A DNA stretch of 64,000 nt from Umezawaea endophytica. GTDB taxonomy: Bacteria; Actinomycetota; Actinomycetes; Mycobacteriales; Pseudonocardiaceae. A program made the position numbers and the translations under genes. Positions within the stretch are counted from its first letter, which is position 1. Each line of letters starts with the position of its first letter. Below are positions 52,088-62,264 of this stretch, in pieces. The notes below the pieces were generated by a model, which was not told where the DNA came from, searched no databases, and saw only the letters and a list, made by a program, of their open reading frames with translations. The stretch lies in the NCBI RefSeq assembly GCF_025061645.1, contig NZ_JANYMP010000009.1, positions 60,793 to 124,792 of the forward strand, in the 5' to 3' direction.

Positions 52088-54442
52088 ATGACGGACAGGA
52101 CGACCGGGGGCGCCGACGGCGAGACACCCGTGTGGCAGGACGTTCACCGTCCGGCCGCGGACCGGGTGGACGCGCTCGTCGCCGCGATGACCCTGGGCGA
52201 GAAGCTCGCCCAGCTCGTCGGGGTGTGGGTGGGGGCCGACCCGTCCGGTGGAGCCGTGGCGCCGCACCAGTCGGACCTGACCGGCGAACCCGTGCCGTGG
52301 CCGGACGTCGTCGCACTCGGCCTCGGCCAGCTCACCCGCCCGTTCGGCACCCGGCCGGTGGAGCCCGCCGCGGGAGCCCGGTTGTTGGCGCTGGCACAGC
52401 GGCAGGTCGTGGCCGCGAGCCGGTTCGGGATTCCCGCGCTGGTGCACGAGGAGTGCCTGACCGGGTTCGCCGCCTGGCGGGCGACGACGTACCCGGCGCC
52501 GCTGTCCTGGGGCGCGTCCTTCGACCCCGCGCTGGTGGCGGAGATGGCGGGCCTCATCGGCGAGTCCATGCGCTCGGTCGGCGTGCACCAGGGGCTGGCG
52601 CCGGTCCTCGACGTCACGCGCGACTACCGCTGGGGGCGCACCGAGGAGACGATCGGCGAGGACCCCTACCTCGTAGGAACCGTTGGCACGGCGTACGTCC
52701 ACGGCTTGGAGGGCGCGGGGATCGTCGCCACGCTCAAGCACTTCGCCGGGTACTCGGCGTCCCGCGCGGGCCGCAACCTGGCACCGGTGGCGATCGGCGC
52801 GCGGGAACTCGCGGACGTCGTGCTGCCGCCGTTCGAGATGGCCGTGCGCGACGGTCGCGCGCGGTCGGTCATGAACTCCTACAGCGAGGTCGACGGCGTT
52901 CCCACGGCCGCCGACGGCGACCTGCTCACCGGGTTGCTGCGCGACACCTGGGGGTTCTCCGGAACGGTGGTGTCCGACTACTTCTCGGTCAAGTTCCTCC
53001 AGACGCTGCACGGGGTCGCCGCCGACGAGGCGGACGCGGCCGGGCTCGCGCTCACCGCGGGCGTCGACGTCGAACTGCCGACGGTCCGCTGCTTCGGCGA
53101 ACCGCTGCTCCGAGCCGTCGAACGCGGTGACGTGGACGAGGCGCTGGTCGACCGGGCGGTGCGGCGCGTGCTCGCGCAGAAGGTCGACCTGGGCCTGCTG
53201 GACCCGGACTGGTCCGCCCTGCCGGACAACGTCGACGAGGTGGAGTTGGACACGCCGCGGTCCCGCGAGGTCGCGCTGCGGCTGGCTCGGGAATCCGTGG
53301 TGCTGCTGGCGAACGACGACCACGTGCTGCCGTTGCGGGCGGGGGCGCGGGTGGCGGTCGTCGGACCGCTCGCCGACGACCCGGTGGGGCTGCTGGGCTG
53401 CTATTCGTTCCCGGCGCACATCGGCGTGCGCCACCCGGACTCCCCGCTCGGCCTGGAGGTCCCGACCGTGCTGTCGGCGCTGCGCGAAGCGGTCGGCACC
53501 GTGACGCACGCGCGGGGCTGCGAGGTGAGGTCGGACGAGGCGGACTTCGGCGAAGCCGTCGCGGTGGCACGGGAAGCGGACGTCTGCGTCGTGGCCGTCG
53601 GCGACCTGGCAGGCCTGTTCGGGGGAGGCACGTCGGGTGAGGGGTGCGACGCGACCTCCCTCGTCCTGCCCGGCGCGCAGGCCGACCTCGTGCGGGCCGT
53701 CGCGGCGACGGGGACGCCCGTGGTGCTGGTGCTGATCACCGGCAGGCCGTACGCGATCGGCGACCTGGCGGGCGAGGTCGCCGCGGTCGTGCAGACCTTC
53801 TTCCCCGGACAGCTCGGCGGTCAGGCCGTCGCCGACGTGCTGACCGGCGTGGTGTCGCCATCGGGCAGGCTGCCCGTCGGCATCCCGGCGGACCCCTCCG
53901 GGCAGCCGGGCACGTACCTGTCCGCGCCGCTCGGTCGACGCTCCGAGGTGTCGACCGTCGACCCCACACCGGTGTTCCCCTTCGGCCACGGGCTCGGCTA
54001 CGGCACGTTCACCTGGTCGCCGCCGCGGGTGTCCGGCTCCACCTGGACCGTGGACGGCGACGTCGAGGTCGAACTCGACGTGCGCAACCCCGGTGACCGG
54101 GCGGGCGCCGACGTCGTGCAGCTCTACCTGCACGACCCCGTCGCCCAGGTCACCCGGCCGGTCGTGCGGCTCGTCGGCTACACCAGGGTGCCGCTCGAAC
54201 CGGGAGGCGCCGCGCGGGTCTCGTTCCGGGTCCCCGCCGACGTCACGGCGTTCACCGGACGGGACGGGCGGCGGGTCGTCGAGCCGGGAGCGGTGCGGCT
54301 GCTGGTGTCCCGGTCCAGCGCCGACGCGCACGCGGAGGTGGACCTGGTGCTCACCGGGTCCCTGCGCGAGGTCGACCACACCCGGCGCTGGACCACCGCG
54401 GTGGTCGTGACCGCGGTCGAGCAGGAGGTCGTGGTCGCGTGA
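52088..54442 (+). CDS. GH3 family glycosidase (beta-xylosidase/beta-glucosidase)
   Basis: 784 residues, no signal peptide, so it acts on imported oligosaccharides. The TIM barrel has RVDALVAAMTLGEKLAQLVG and GYRWGRTEE-like DYRWGRTEETIGEDPYLVG, with KHFAGYSASRAGRN. The nucleophile D297 is in GTVVSDYFSV. The alpha/beta sandwich has GTSGEGCDATSL with probable acid/base E518 and VFPFGHGLGYGTF. A C-terminal FnIII-like domain ends the protein (DVVQLYLHDPVAQV, RVSFRVPADV). SDYFSV and the locus favour beta-xylosidase activity. The ATG follows GGAGGTG; a longer frame reading would include the promoter and operator. Confidence 0.92.
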   Translation: MTDRTTGGADGETPVWQDVHRPAADRVDALVAAMTLGEKLAQLVGVWVGADPSGGAVAPHQSDLTGEPVPWPDVVALGLGQLTRPFGTRPVEPAAGARLLALAQRQVVAASRFGIPALVHEECLTGFAAWRATTYPAPLSWGASFDPALVAEMAGLIGESMRSVGVHQGLAPVLDVTRDYRWGRTEETIGEDPYLVGTVGTAYVHGLEGAGIVATLKHFAGYSASRAGRNLAPVAIGARELADVVLPPFEMAVRDGRARSVMNSYSEVDGVPTAADGDLLTGLLRDTWGFSGTVVSDYFSVKFLQTLHGVAADEADAAGLALTAGVDVELPTVRCFGEPLLRAVERGDVDEALVDRAVRRVLAQKVDLGLLDPDWSALPDNVDEVELDTPRSREVALRLARESVVLLANDDHVLPLRAGARVAVVGPLADDPVGLLGCYSFPAHIGVRHPDSPLGLEVPTVLSALREAVGTVTHARGCEVRSDEADFGEAVAVAREADVCVVAVGDLAGLFGGGTSGEGCDATSLVLPGAQADLVRAVAATGTPVVLVLITGRPYAIGDLAGEVAAVVQTFFPGQLGGQAVADVLTGVVSPSGRLPVGIPADPSGQPGTYLSAPLGRRSEVSTVDPTPVFPFGHGLGYGTFTWSPPRVSGSTWTVDGDVEVELDVRNPGDRAGADVVQLYLHDPVAQVTRPVVRLVGYTRVPLEPGGAARVSFRVPADVTAFTGRDGRRVVEPGAVRLLVSRSSADAHAEVDLVLTGSLREVDHTRRWTTAVVVTAVEQEVVVA

Positions 54443-55413
54443 TCACCGACACGAAGGAGCCCGCCACCCGACCCGCACCGTCCACGAAGGACCGAACGCC
54501 GAAGCGGGTGCGGCGCACCTGGCGCAACGCGGTGCGGCGGGACTGGCAGCTCTACTCGCTCGCCCTCCTGCCGCTGCTGTTCTTCCTGGTGTTCCGCTAC
54601 CTGCCGATGCTCGGCAACGTGATCGCCTTCCGCCGGTTCGTGCCGGGTGGGAACCTCTTCGGCGAGACGTGGGTGGGCCTGCGCTACGTCAAGATCTTCC
54701 TCAACGACCCCACGTTCTGGCAGGTGTTCGGCAACACGGTCGTCCTGGGCGCGCTGACGCTGCTGTTCTGCTTCCCGCTGCCGATCGTGCTGGCGCTGCT
54801 GCTCAACGAGGTCCGCACCCGCGTGTTCAAGCAGTTCGTGCAGACGGTGTCGTACCTGCCGCACTTCCTGTCGCTGGTGATCGTCGCCGGGATGGTGCTG
54901 CAACTGACCTCGATCGACGGCACGGTCAACCAGATCATCGGGGCGTTCGGCGGTGAACCGATCGCCTTCATGCAGGGGGCGGACTGGTTCCGCACGATCT
55001 ACGTCTCCTCGGAGGTCTGGCAGACCGTCGGGTGGGGCACGATCCTCTACCTGGCCGCGCTGACGACCATCGACGACCAGCTCTACGAGGCGGCCCGGAT
55101 CGACGGCGCCAACCGGTGGAAGCAGACCTGGCACATCACCCTCCCCGGCATCCGGCCGACCATGGTGACGCTGCTGATCCTCAACATCGGCACGTTCATG
55201 GCCGTGGGCTTCGAGAAGGTCCTGCTGCTGTACAACCCGCTGACCTACCCGACGGCGGACGTGCTCTCCACGTACCTGTACCGGGTCGGCCTGGTGTCGA
55301 ACAACTTCAGCTACGCCGCCGCGATCGGCCTGTTCGAGTCGGTCATCGGCCTGGCGCTGGTCCTGTCCGCCAACGCGATCTCGCGCCGCACCGTGGGGAC
55401 GAGCCTGTGGTGA
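54439..55413 (+). CDS. Carbohydrate ABC transporter permease (LplB/YtcP-partner type)
   Basis: 324 residues, six helices. A basic N-terminus with DWQLYSLALLPLLFFLVFRY is followed by the EAA loop EAARIDGANRWKQTWHITLP that docks the ATPase. The LplB-like features YLPMLGNVIAFRRF and LTYPTADVLSTYLYRVGL mark the family that imports oligosaccharides such as aldouronates. GTGA overlap with the GH3 gene. No ATPase gene is in the operon, so a shared MsiK-type ATPase encoded elsewhere is expected, as is known for Streptomyces sugar importers. Confidence 0.94.
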   Translation: MITDTKEPATRPAPSTKDRTPKRVRRTWRNAVRRDWQLYSLALLPLLFFLVFRYLPMLGNVIAFRRFVPGGNLFGETWVGLRYVKIFLNDPTFWQVFGNTVVLGALTLLFCFPLPIVLALLLNEVRTRVFKQFVQTVSYLPHFLSLVIVAGMVLQLTSIDGTVNQIIGAFGGEPIAFMQGADWFRTIYVSSEVWQTVGWGTILYLAALTTIDDQLYEAARIDGANRWKQTWHITLPGIRPTMVTLLILNIGTFMAVGFEKVLLLYNPLTYPTADVLSTYLYRVGLVSNNFSYAAAIGLFESVIGLALVLSANAISRRTVGTSLW

Positions 55414-56327
55414 TCACCGAACGCCAGCAGAAGCCCGCGGTCGTCCGACCCCCGCGCATCGGGGACACGCGGAGCTACCGGGTCTTCCGCGCGGTCAACG
55501 TCTTCGTCCTGCTCGTCGTCGTGGCCCTCACGCTCTACCCGTTCGTCAACATCGTGGCGCAGTCCTTCAGCGACGAGCAGGCGATCCGCACCGGCCGGGT
55601 GAACCTGCTGCCGCAGGGGTTCAACGTGAAGACCTACGAGATCATCGCCTCGGACTCGGCGTTCTGGAACAGCTACCTCAACACGGTCGTCTACACGGTG
55701 ACGGCCACGGCGATCTCGCTCGTGCTGACGACGACCTACGCGTACGTGCTGTCCAAGCACCACCTGAAGGGACGCGGCACGCTCGTCGGCATCGCGGTGT
55801 TCACGATGTTCTTCAACGGCGGCCTGATCCCGAACTACGTGCTGATCTCCGAGCTGGGCATGAAGAACACGCTCTGGGCGGTCGTGCTGCCCAACGCGAT
55901 CAGCGTGTTCAACCTGCTGGTGATGAAGGCCTTCTTCGAAGGGCTGCCGAAGGAACTGGAGGAGGCCGCGACCGTCGACGGCCTCAACACCTACGGCGTC
56001 CTGTTCCGGATCGTGCTCCCCCTGTCCAAGGCCGTGATCGCCACGATGGTCCTGTTCTACGCGGTGGCGAACTGGAACTCGTGGTTCTCCGCGTTCCTCT
56101 ACTTCGACCGCTCGGACCTGTTCCCGGTGACCGTCTACCTGCGGAACATGGTCGCGGGCGCCACCACCGCCGCGTCCATGGGCAGCGAGCAGGGCGACGT
56201 CGCGCAGGTCAACTCCAACATCAAGGCCGTGACGATGGTGCTCACGGTGCTGCCCGTCCTCGCGATCTACCCCTTCATCCAACGGTACTTCGTGTCGGGC
56301 GTGATGCTCGGCGCGGTCAAGCAGTAG
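55410..56327 (+). CDS. Carbohydrate ABC transporter permease (YtcP/LplC type)
   Basis: 305 residues, six helices. TLYPFVNIVAQSFSDEQAIR opens, MFFNGGLIPNYVLISELGMK is the LplC/YtcP hallmark, and EEAATVDGLNTYGVLFRIVL is the EAA loop. Ends VLAIYPFIQRYFVSGVMLGA. GTGA overlap with the first permease; the two form the heterodimeric channel. Confidence 0.94.
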   Translation: MITERQQKPAVVRPPRIGDTRSYRVFRAVNVFVLLVVVALTLYPFVNIVAQSFSDEQAIRTGRVNLLPQGFNVKTYEIIASDSAFWNSYLNTVVYTVTATAISLVLTTTYAYVLSKHHLKGRGTLVGIAVFTMFFNGGLIPNYVLISELGMKNTLWAVVLPNAISVFNLLVMKAFFEGLPKELEEAATVDGLNTYGVLFRIVLPLSKAVIATMVLFYAVANWNSWFSAFLYFDRSDLFPVTVYLRNMVAGATTAASMGSEQGDVAQVNSNIKAVTMVLTVLPVLAIYPFIQRYFVSGVMLGAVKQ

Positions 56328-56375
56328 CTCGCACTCCGGACGTCGACGACGACGTCACACCCTGAGGAGAGTTCG

Positions 56376-58001
56376 ATGCGAACGAAGTGGAACCGAGTGC
56401 TGACGGCGCTCACGGCCGCCTGCCTCGTGGTCGGCTTGACCGCGTGCGGCGAGGAGGAGGGCACGGCGGGCGGGGTCGACCTGGAGGGCAAGAAGGTCGG
56501 CGCGATGACGGACTTCAAGGCGGGTGACCAGTTCAAGGCCACCCAGCCGGTGGAGTTCCGCGTGCTCTACAGCGACCACCCGAACTACCCGGTGAAGAAC
56601 GACTGGCTGCTGTGGTCGGAGATCGCGAGCCGGACCGGCGTGAAGGTCACGCCGACGATCGTGCCGTCGAGCGACTACGAGCAGAAGCGCAGCCTGGTCG
56701 TCGGCGCGGGGGACGCGCCGGAGATCATCGCCAAGACCTACCCCAACCAGGAGGACGCCTTCGTCGCCTCCGGCGCGATCCTCGCGGTGAGCGACTACCT
56801 CGACCTGATGCCGAACCTGAAGGCCAAGATCGAGAAGTGGAAGCTGCAACCCGAGTTCGACACGCTGCGCCAGGAGGACGGCAAGTTCTACCTGCTGCCC
56901 GGTGTGCACGAGGAGCGCTGGCAGGACTACACCCTCGCGTTCCGCACCGATGAGCTGACCAGGCTCGGCCTGGCCACGCCGAAGACGTGGGACGAGGTGT
57001 ACGGCGTCCTCAAGGCGCTCAAGGCCGCGCACCCGGACGTCTACCCGCTGTCGGACCGGTTCGAGGGCAACAGCATCCTCAACGTGGCCGCGCAGTCGTT
57101 CGGCACCACCGCCGGCTGGGGCTACGAGCAGGCGCAGTTCGACGAGAGCACGAAGAAGTTCCAGTACACCGGCACGAGCCCGGAGTACAAGAAGCTCGTC
57201 GAGTTCTTCCACAAGCTCGTCGCCGAAGGCCTGATGGACCCCGAGAGCTTCACGCAGAAGGACGAGCCCGCGATCCAGAAGTTCGCCACCGGCAAGTCCT
57301 ACGCGATCAGCAGCAACGCGCAGACGATCGTCAACGACTACCGCCCGGCCATCAAGGGCATCCCCGGCGCGACCGTCGCGAAGATCCCGGTCCCCGCCGG
57401 TCCCAAGGGTGACGTGCTGCGCGTGTCCCGGCTGGAGAACGGGCTGATGATCTCCGCGAAGGCCGCGGAGAGCGACAGGTTCGTCTCGATGATGCAGTTC
57501 ATCGACTGGCTCTGGTACTCCGACGAGGGCGCCGAGTTCGTCAAGTGGGGCGTCAAGGGCACCACGTACGACAAGGACGCGTCGGGCAAGCGCGCCCTCA
57601 AGGCCGACATCGGCTTCGGCGGCATGAACCCCGACGCCCCGAAGAAGTTGCAGAGGGACTTCGGCTTCCAGGGCGGGGTGTTCGCCTACGGGGGCAGCAC
57701 CGAACTGCTCCAGTCGATGTTCACCGAGGAGGAGATCGCCTTCCAGAAGGCCATCTCCGGGAAGAAGAGCCTGTCGCTGGGGCCACCCGCCCCGTTCAGC
57801 GACGAGGAGCGCGAACAGGCGACGCTCTGGGAGACGCCGCTCAAGGACTCCATGAAGCAGGCGACGCTCCAGTTCATCCTCGGTGACCGCGACCTGTCCA
57901 CGTGGGACGCCTACGTGCAGGAGATGGACGGCAAGGGGATGGGCCAGTACACGCAGCTCGTCAACGCCGCGCACGAGCGGTACAAGCAGAAGAACGGCTG
58001 A
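56376..58001 (+). CDS. Extracellular solute-binding lipoprotein (LplA/YtcQ type)
   Basis: 541 residues, the larger class of sugar-binding proteins used with LplBC permeases. Lipobox VGLTAC, Cys24. RVLYSDHPNYPVKNDWLLWS and EIASRTGVKVTPTIVPSSDY are the typical start, followed by RTDELTRLGLATPKTWDEVY and FVSMMQFIDWLWYSDEGAE. The protein captures oligosaccharides outside the cell. By analogy with the Paenibacillus aldouronate system (known) and the GH67 gene here, the ligand is probably methylglucuronoxylotriose or a related xylo-oligosaccharide. Ribosome site GAGGAGAG. Confidence 0.92.
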   Translation: MRTKWNRVLTALTAACLVVGLTACGEEEGTAGGVDLEGKKVGAMTDFKAGDQFKATQPVEFRVLYSDHPNYPVKNDWLLWSEIASRTGVKVTPTIVPSSDYEQKRSLVVGAGDAPEIIAKTYPNQEDAFVASGAILAVSDYLDLMPNLKAKIEKWKLQPEFDTLRQEDGKFYLLPGVHEERWQDYTLAFRTDELTRLGLATPKTWDEVYGVLKALKAAHPDVYPLSDRFEGNSILNVAAQSFGTTAGWGYEQAQFDESTKKFQYTGTSPEYKKLVEFFHKLVAEGLMDPESFTQKDEPAIQKFATGKSYAISSNAQTIVNDYRPAIKGIPGATVAKIPVPAGPKGDVLRVSRLENGLMISAKAAESDRFVSMMQFIDWLWYSDEGAEFVKWGVKGTTYDKDASGKRALKADIGFGGMNPDAPKKLQRDFGFQGGVFAYGGSTELLQSMFTEEEIAFQKAISGKKSLSLGPPAPFSDEEREQATLWETPLKDSMKQATLQFILGDRDLSTWDAYVQEMDGKGMGQYTQLVNAAHERYKQKNG

Positions 58002-58063
58002 CCGCGGCGGGCCGGTCGTCCCCGCGGCCGGCCCGCACCGCACCGAGGCAGAGGAGTGCCGTC

Positions 58064-59566
58064 GTGAAACCCCTGTCCGACTCCTGGCGCCACTGCGTGG
58101 GCACCGGGAGGATCAACCTCGCCCTGCGGTCGGACTACCGGGAGTCGCTGGCGCTCGTCCGGCGCGACATCGGCTTCCGCCACATCCGCGGTCACGGGCT
58201 GCTGTCCGACGACATGGGCGTGCACCGGAAGTCCGCTGTGGACGGTGGTGTGCGCTACTCGTTCACGTACCTGGACCAGGTGTTCGACACCTACCTGGAG
58301 CTGGGCATCCGGCCGTTCGTGGAGCTGGGCTTCATGCCGACGGCGCTCGCCTCCGGCGAGGACACCGTCTTCTGGTGGAAGGGCAACATCACCCCGCCCC
58401 GCGACCACGCCGAGTGGGCCGCGCTGGTGCGGGCCGTCCTGCTGCACCTCGTCGACCGCTACGGCGTCGACGAGGTGCGGACGTGGCCCGTCGAGGTGTG
58501 GAACGAGCCGAACCTGGTGAACTTCTGGAAGGACGCGGACCAGGACGCGTACTTCCGGCTCTACGAGACCACCGCGCGGGCCGTCAAGGACGTCGACGCG
58601 GGCCTCCAGGTCGGCGGTCCCGCGCTGTCGCCCGGCGCCGACGACTGGTGGGCGCCGTTCGCCGACTTCGTGTCCCGCCGGGACGTGCCGGTCGACTTCG
58701 TCAGCAGGCACGCCTACGCGTCCGGTCCGGCGCAGCAGATCCCGTTCGGCACCTACCAGACGCTGGACGCGCCGCACGCGTTGCTCGACCAGTTCGACGC
58801 TCCCCGCAAGCACCTGGCGGGCACGCGGCTCGCCGGGCTCCCGGTGCACATCACCGAGTTCAACACCTCCTACCGGCCGGACAACCCGATCCACGACACG
58901 GCCTACAACGCCGCCTACCTGGCGCCCGTCCTCGTCGGCGGCCTCGACCTCGCGGACTCCTACTCCTACTGGACGTTCTGCGACGTGTTCGAGGAGGACA
59001 ACGTGCCCACCTCGGTGTTCCACGGCGGGTTCGGCCTGCTGACCCACCGCCAGGTGCCCAAGCCGACCTACCACCTGTACGCGTTCCTGGCCCGGATGGG
59101 CGCCTGGGTGCTCGCGCGCGGCGACGACCACCTGGTCTGCGTGGACGGCGACGGCCGGGTCACGGTGCTGGCGTGGCAGCCGGTCGGCGGCACGGACGGC
59201 CCGGACGCGGGGGAGCGGCACGAGGTCCGGGTGTCCTTCGCGCTGCGCGGTCCGCGCGCGTTCGTCCGCCGGGAGCGGGTGAACGAGCACGACGGCAACG
59301 CCTTCGCCGCGTGGCGGGAACTGGGCAGACCGGCCTCGCCGGACACCAGGACGTTCGACGTGCTGCGCGACTGCGCCCGCCCGGCGGTGGAACACCGGTC
59401 GGTCGCGGTCGAGGCCGGACGGGTCGAGCTGCGCCTCTCCCTGGCCCGGCACGAGGTCACGTTCGTCGAGGTGCTGCCGGTGCGCCCGCAGGAGCACACC
59501 GGCCTGGACGACCGGCGGCTGCTCGGCGCCTCCGACGACCGGCTCGTCGCGGAGCACGAGCGGTGA
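58064..59566 (+). CDS. GH39 family beta-xylosidase
   Basis: 500 residues, no signal peptide. FRHIRGHGLLSDDMGVH is the GH39 opening, EVWNEPNLVNFW contains the acid/base E149, and VHITEFNTSYRPDNP contains the nucleophile E266. SYSYWTFCDVFEEDNVPTSV and FHGGFGLLTHRQVPKPTYH follow, then a beta-sandwich C-terminal domain. Releases xylose from the non-reducing end with retention. GTG start eight bases after AGAGGAG. Confidence 0.93.
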   Translation: MKPLSDSWRHCVGTGRINLALRSDYRESLALVRRDIGFRHIRGHGLLSDDMGVHRKSAVDGGVRYSFTYLDQVFDTYLELGIRPFVELGFMPTALASGEDTVFWWKGNITPPRDHAEWAALVRAVLLHLVDRYGVDEVRTWPVEVWNEPNLVNFWKDADQDAYFRLYETTARAVKDVDAGLQVGGPALSPGADDWWAPFADFVSRRDVPVDFVSRHAYASGPAQQIPFGTYQTLDAPHALLDQFDAPRKHLAGTRLAGLPVHITEFNTSYRPDNPIHDTAYNAAYLAPVLVGGLDLADSYSYWTFCDVFEEDNVPTSVFHGGFGLLTHRQVPKPTYHLYAFLARMGAWVLARGDDHLVCVDGDGRVTVLAWQPVGGTDGPDAGERHEVRVSFALRGPRAFVRRERVNEHDGNAFAAWRELGRPASPDTRTFDVLRDCARPAVEHRSVAVEAGRVELRLSLARHEVTFVEVLPVRPQEHTGLDDRRLLGASDDRLVAEHER

Positions 59567-60249
59567 GGCCCGCACCCGATCCGGCGGCCGAGATCGGCGC
59601 GGGCTTCCTGGCCCGCGCGGCGGCCGTCGTGTACTGGGCGCTCGTCATCGAGGTGCTGGTGGTGGTCACGACGGCCCCGGCGCTGGCGGCGGTCGTGCTC
59701 CTGGCGGGAGGGGAGGGGAACGCGCCGCTGATCGGCCTCTGCTTCGTGCCGGTGGCGCCCGCGCTGTCGGCGGCGGTCTTCGCCTGGCGGGTGTTCCTCA
59801 CCGACCGGGACCTGGCCCCGGCCAGGCACTTCCGGCGCGGCTACCGGCTCAACTGGCTCGACGTGCTGCGGTGGTGGGTGCCGACGCTGGTGGCGCTGAC
59901 GGTGGTCGGCTTCACGCTGGCGAACCTGGACGCGGCGGGCGTTCCCGCCGCGCACGGGCTGCTCCTGGTCTTGGTGGCGCTGGGAATCCTGCTGTGGTCG
60001 GCGCAGGCGCTCGTCCTGTCCTCCGCGCTGTCGTTGCGGACGCGCGACCTCGTCCGGCTGGCGGGCCACTACCTCGGAGCCCGTCCCGCCGCCGCGCTCG
60101 GCACGTTGTCGCTGCTCGTGGCGGCGGCCGGGATCGTGGTGCTCACGTCGGACTGGGTCCTCGTGCTGCTCGCCTCCCCCTTCACGTACCTCCTGCTGCG
60201 CACCGCGGAACCGGTGCTGCGCGACGCCACCGAGAGGTTCACCGGATGA
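59563..60249 (+). CDS. DUF624 (YesL-like) membrane protein
   Basis: 228 residues with about five or six helices. GAGFLARAAAVVYWALVIEV opens and RHFRRGYRLNWLDVLRWW is the DUF624 mid-loop. Members accompany Lpl-type importers in many polysaccharide loci; the role is unproven, perhaps transporter assembly. GTGA overlap upstream and ATGA overlap downstream show strict coupling with both glycosidase genes. Confidence 0.85.
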   Translation: MRPAPDPAAEIGAGFLARAAAVVYWALVIEVLVVVTTAPALAAVVLLAGGEGNAPLIGLCFVPVAPALSAAVFAWRVFLTDRDLAPARHFRRGYRLNWLDVLRWWVPTLVALTVVGFTLANLDAAGVPAAHGLLLVLVALGILLWSAQALVLSSALSLRTRDLVRLAGHYLGARPAAALGTLSLLVAAAGIVVLTSDWVLVLLASPFTYLLLRTAEPVLRDATERFTG

Positions 60250-62264
60250 AGCGGATCGCCTACGGCGGTGACTACAACCCCGAGCAGTGGCCGGAGGAGG
60301 TGTGGGACCGGGACTACGAGGCGTTCGAGCTGGCGGGCATCGACACGCTCACCGTCGGCGTGTTCGCGTGGGCCCACCTGCAACCAGCGGAGGACCGCTA
60401 CGACTTCGACGTGCTGGACGCGGTCGTGGAGCGCGCGGCGGCCGAGGGCAGGCGGATCGTGCTCGCCACGCCCACGGGCGCGATGCCGCCCTGGTTGGCG
60501 CACGCCTACCCGAACGCGTGCCGGGTGGACTTCGAGGGCCGCAGGCACGTCTACGGCCAGCGGCACAACGCGTGCCCGTCCGATCCGGACTTCCGCAGGC
60601 TGTCGGTGGCGCTGGCCGGGCGGCTCGCGCGGCGGTACGGGGACAACCCGGCGGTCGTGGCGTGGCACGTCGGCAACGAGTACGGCGGCGCGTGCTGGTG
60701 CCCCGCGTGCGGCGCCGCCTTCCACGACTGGCTGCGGAAGCGCTACGGCGGCCTCGACCGGCTCAACCACGCGTGGAACACGACCTTCTGGTCGCACACG
60801 TTCACCGACTGGGAGCAGGTCCCGCCGCCGAACGCGCTGTCCGAGCACTGGCGCGGCCCGAACCACACCGCGTTCCAGGGGATCACCCTGGACTACCGGC
60901 GGTTCATGTCCGACGCGCTGCTCGGCGGGTTCGTCGCGGAGAAGGCCGCGATCCGCGAGCACGTGGCCGACACCCCGGTCACGACGAACTTCATGGGGCT
61001 GTACCAGCCGGTCGACTACCACCGGTGGGCCCCGCACCTGGACTTCGCGTCGTGGGACAACTACCCGCCGGAGGACCCGTCCCCCGTGCGGACGGCCGCG
61101 CGGATGGCGTTGGCGCACGGGCTGATCCGCGGGCTGAAGGGCGGGAAGCCCTTCTGGGTCATGGAGCAGACGCCGTCGACCACCGCGAGCCGTGACGTCA
61201 ACGCCGTCAAGCGGCCCGGTGTGCTGCGGCTGTGGTCGTGGCAGTCGGTGGCGCACGGGGCGGACGCCGTCCTGTACTTCCAGATGCGCCACTCGCGCGG
61301 AGCCTGCGAGAAGTACCACGGCGCCGTGCTCGACCACGCGGGCCGGACCGACACGCGGGTGTTCCGCGAGGTCGCCGCGCTCGGAGCGGAGTTCACCCGA
61401 GTCGGTGACGCGGTGCTCGGCGCTCGGACGCCCGCGCGGGTCGCGCTGCTGGTGGACTGGGATAGCTGGTGGGCCGTCGAGATGTCTGACGGGCCGAACC
61501 GCAACGTGCGGTACGTCGACGTGCTCGCCGCGTACCACCGTGCGCTGTGGCAGGCGAACGTGCCGCTCGACGTGGTGCCCGTGACGGCGGACCTCGGCGG
61601 CTACGACGTGGTCGTCGCGCCGGTGCTGCACATGGTGAAGGACGACCTGGCCGAACGGGTGTGGGACCTGGTGGACCGCGGTGGCTCCTTTCTGGCCACG
61701 GCGCTGTCCGGGCGGGTGGACGAGGACGACAACGCGTTCCTGGCCGACGTTCCGGGGCCGTTCGCGGGACTGTTCGGGCTGCGGGTGGACGAGACCGACG
61801 CGCAGCGGCCCGACGTGGTGAACCCGGTGGCGCTGGGGGAGGTTGAGCACGACGCCCGGCACGTGTTCGAGGTGATCGTGCCGGAGCCGTCGACGGAGGT
61901 GCTCGGGACCTACGGTGCCGACTTCTACGCCGGGACGCCCGCGGTCACCCGTGCGGCACGGGGGCGCGGAAGTGCCTGGTACGTGGGGACCCTGCTCGAC
62001 GACCCCGGCGTCGCGGCGGTCGTGCGGTCGGTGCTGGACGAGCACGGCCTCGCCGGGCCGCTGGCCGACGTGCCGGACGTCGAGGTCGCCGAGCGCGTCA
62101 CGGCGGAGGGCGCGCGGCACCTGTTCCTGTTGAACCACGGCGGTTCCCAGGTCACCGTGCCGTGCCCGGCCGACGGCGTCGACCTGCTCCGCGGCACCGC
62201 GCACGCCGCCGGGGACGACCTGGAACTCGCCCCGGCGGCGGTGGTCCTGCTGCGCTGTCAGTAG
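60246..62264 (+). CDS. GH42 family beta-galactosidase (or alpha-L-arabinopyranosidase)
   Basis: 672 residues, cytoplasmic. YGGDYNPEQWPEEVWDRDY is the GH42 start, WHVGNEYGGACWCPACGAAF contains acid/base E145, and FWVMEQTPSTT contains nucleophile E307. C110, C150, C152 and C155 match in position the four Zn-binding cysteines known from Thermus A4 beta-galactosidase. Domain B is a trimerisation fold and domain C a small beta domain ending AAVVLLRCQ. In a xylan locus it may trim galactose or arabinopyranose side groups. ATG overlaps the DUF624 stop. Confidence 0.93.
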   Translation: MKRIAYGGDYNPEQWPEEVWDRDYEAFELAGIDTLTVGVFAWAHLQPAEDRYDFDVLDAVVERAAAEGRRIVLATPTGAMPPWLAHAYPNACRVDFEGRRHVYGQRHNACPSDPDFRRLSVALAGRLARRYGDNPAVVAWHVGNEYGGACWCPACGAAFHDWLRKRYGGLDRLNHAWNTTFWSHTFTDWEQVPPPNALSEHWRGPNHTAFQGITLDYRRFMSDALLGGFVAEKAAIREHVADTPVTTNFMGLYQPVDYHRWAPHLDFASWDNYPPEDPSPVRTAARMALAHGLIRGLKGGKPFWVMEQTPSTTASRDVNAVKRPGVLRLWSWQSVAHGADAVLYFQMRHSRGACEKYHGAVLDHAGRTDTRVFREVAALGAEFTRVGDAVLGARTPARVALLVDWDSWWAVEMSDGPNRNVRYVDVLAAYHRALWQANVPLDVVPVTADLGGYDVVVAPVLHMVKDDLAERVWDLVDRGGSFLATALSGRVDEDDNAFLADVPGPFAGLFGLRVDETDAQRPDVVNPVALGEVEHDARHVFEVIVPEPSTEVLGTYGADFYAGTPAVTRAARGRGSAWYVGTLLDDPGVAAVVRSVLDEHGLAGPLADVPDVEVAERVTAEGARHLFLLNHGGSQVTVPCPADGVDLLRGTAHAAGDDLELAPAAVVLLRCQ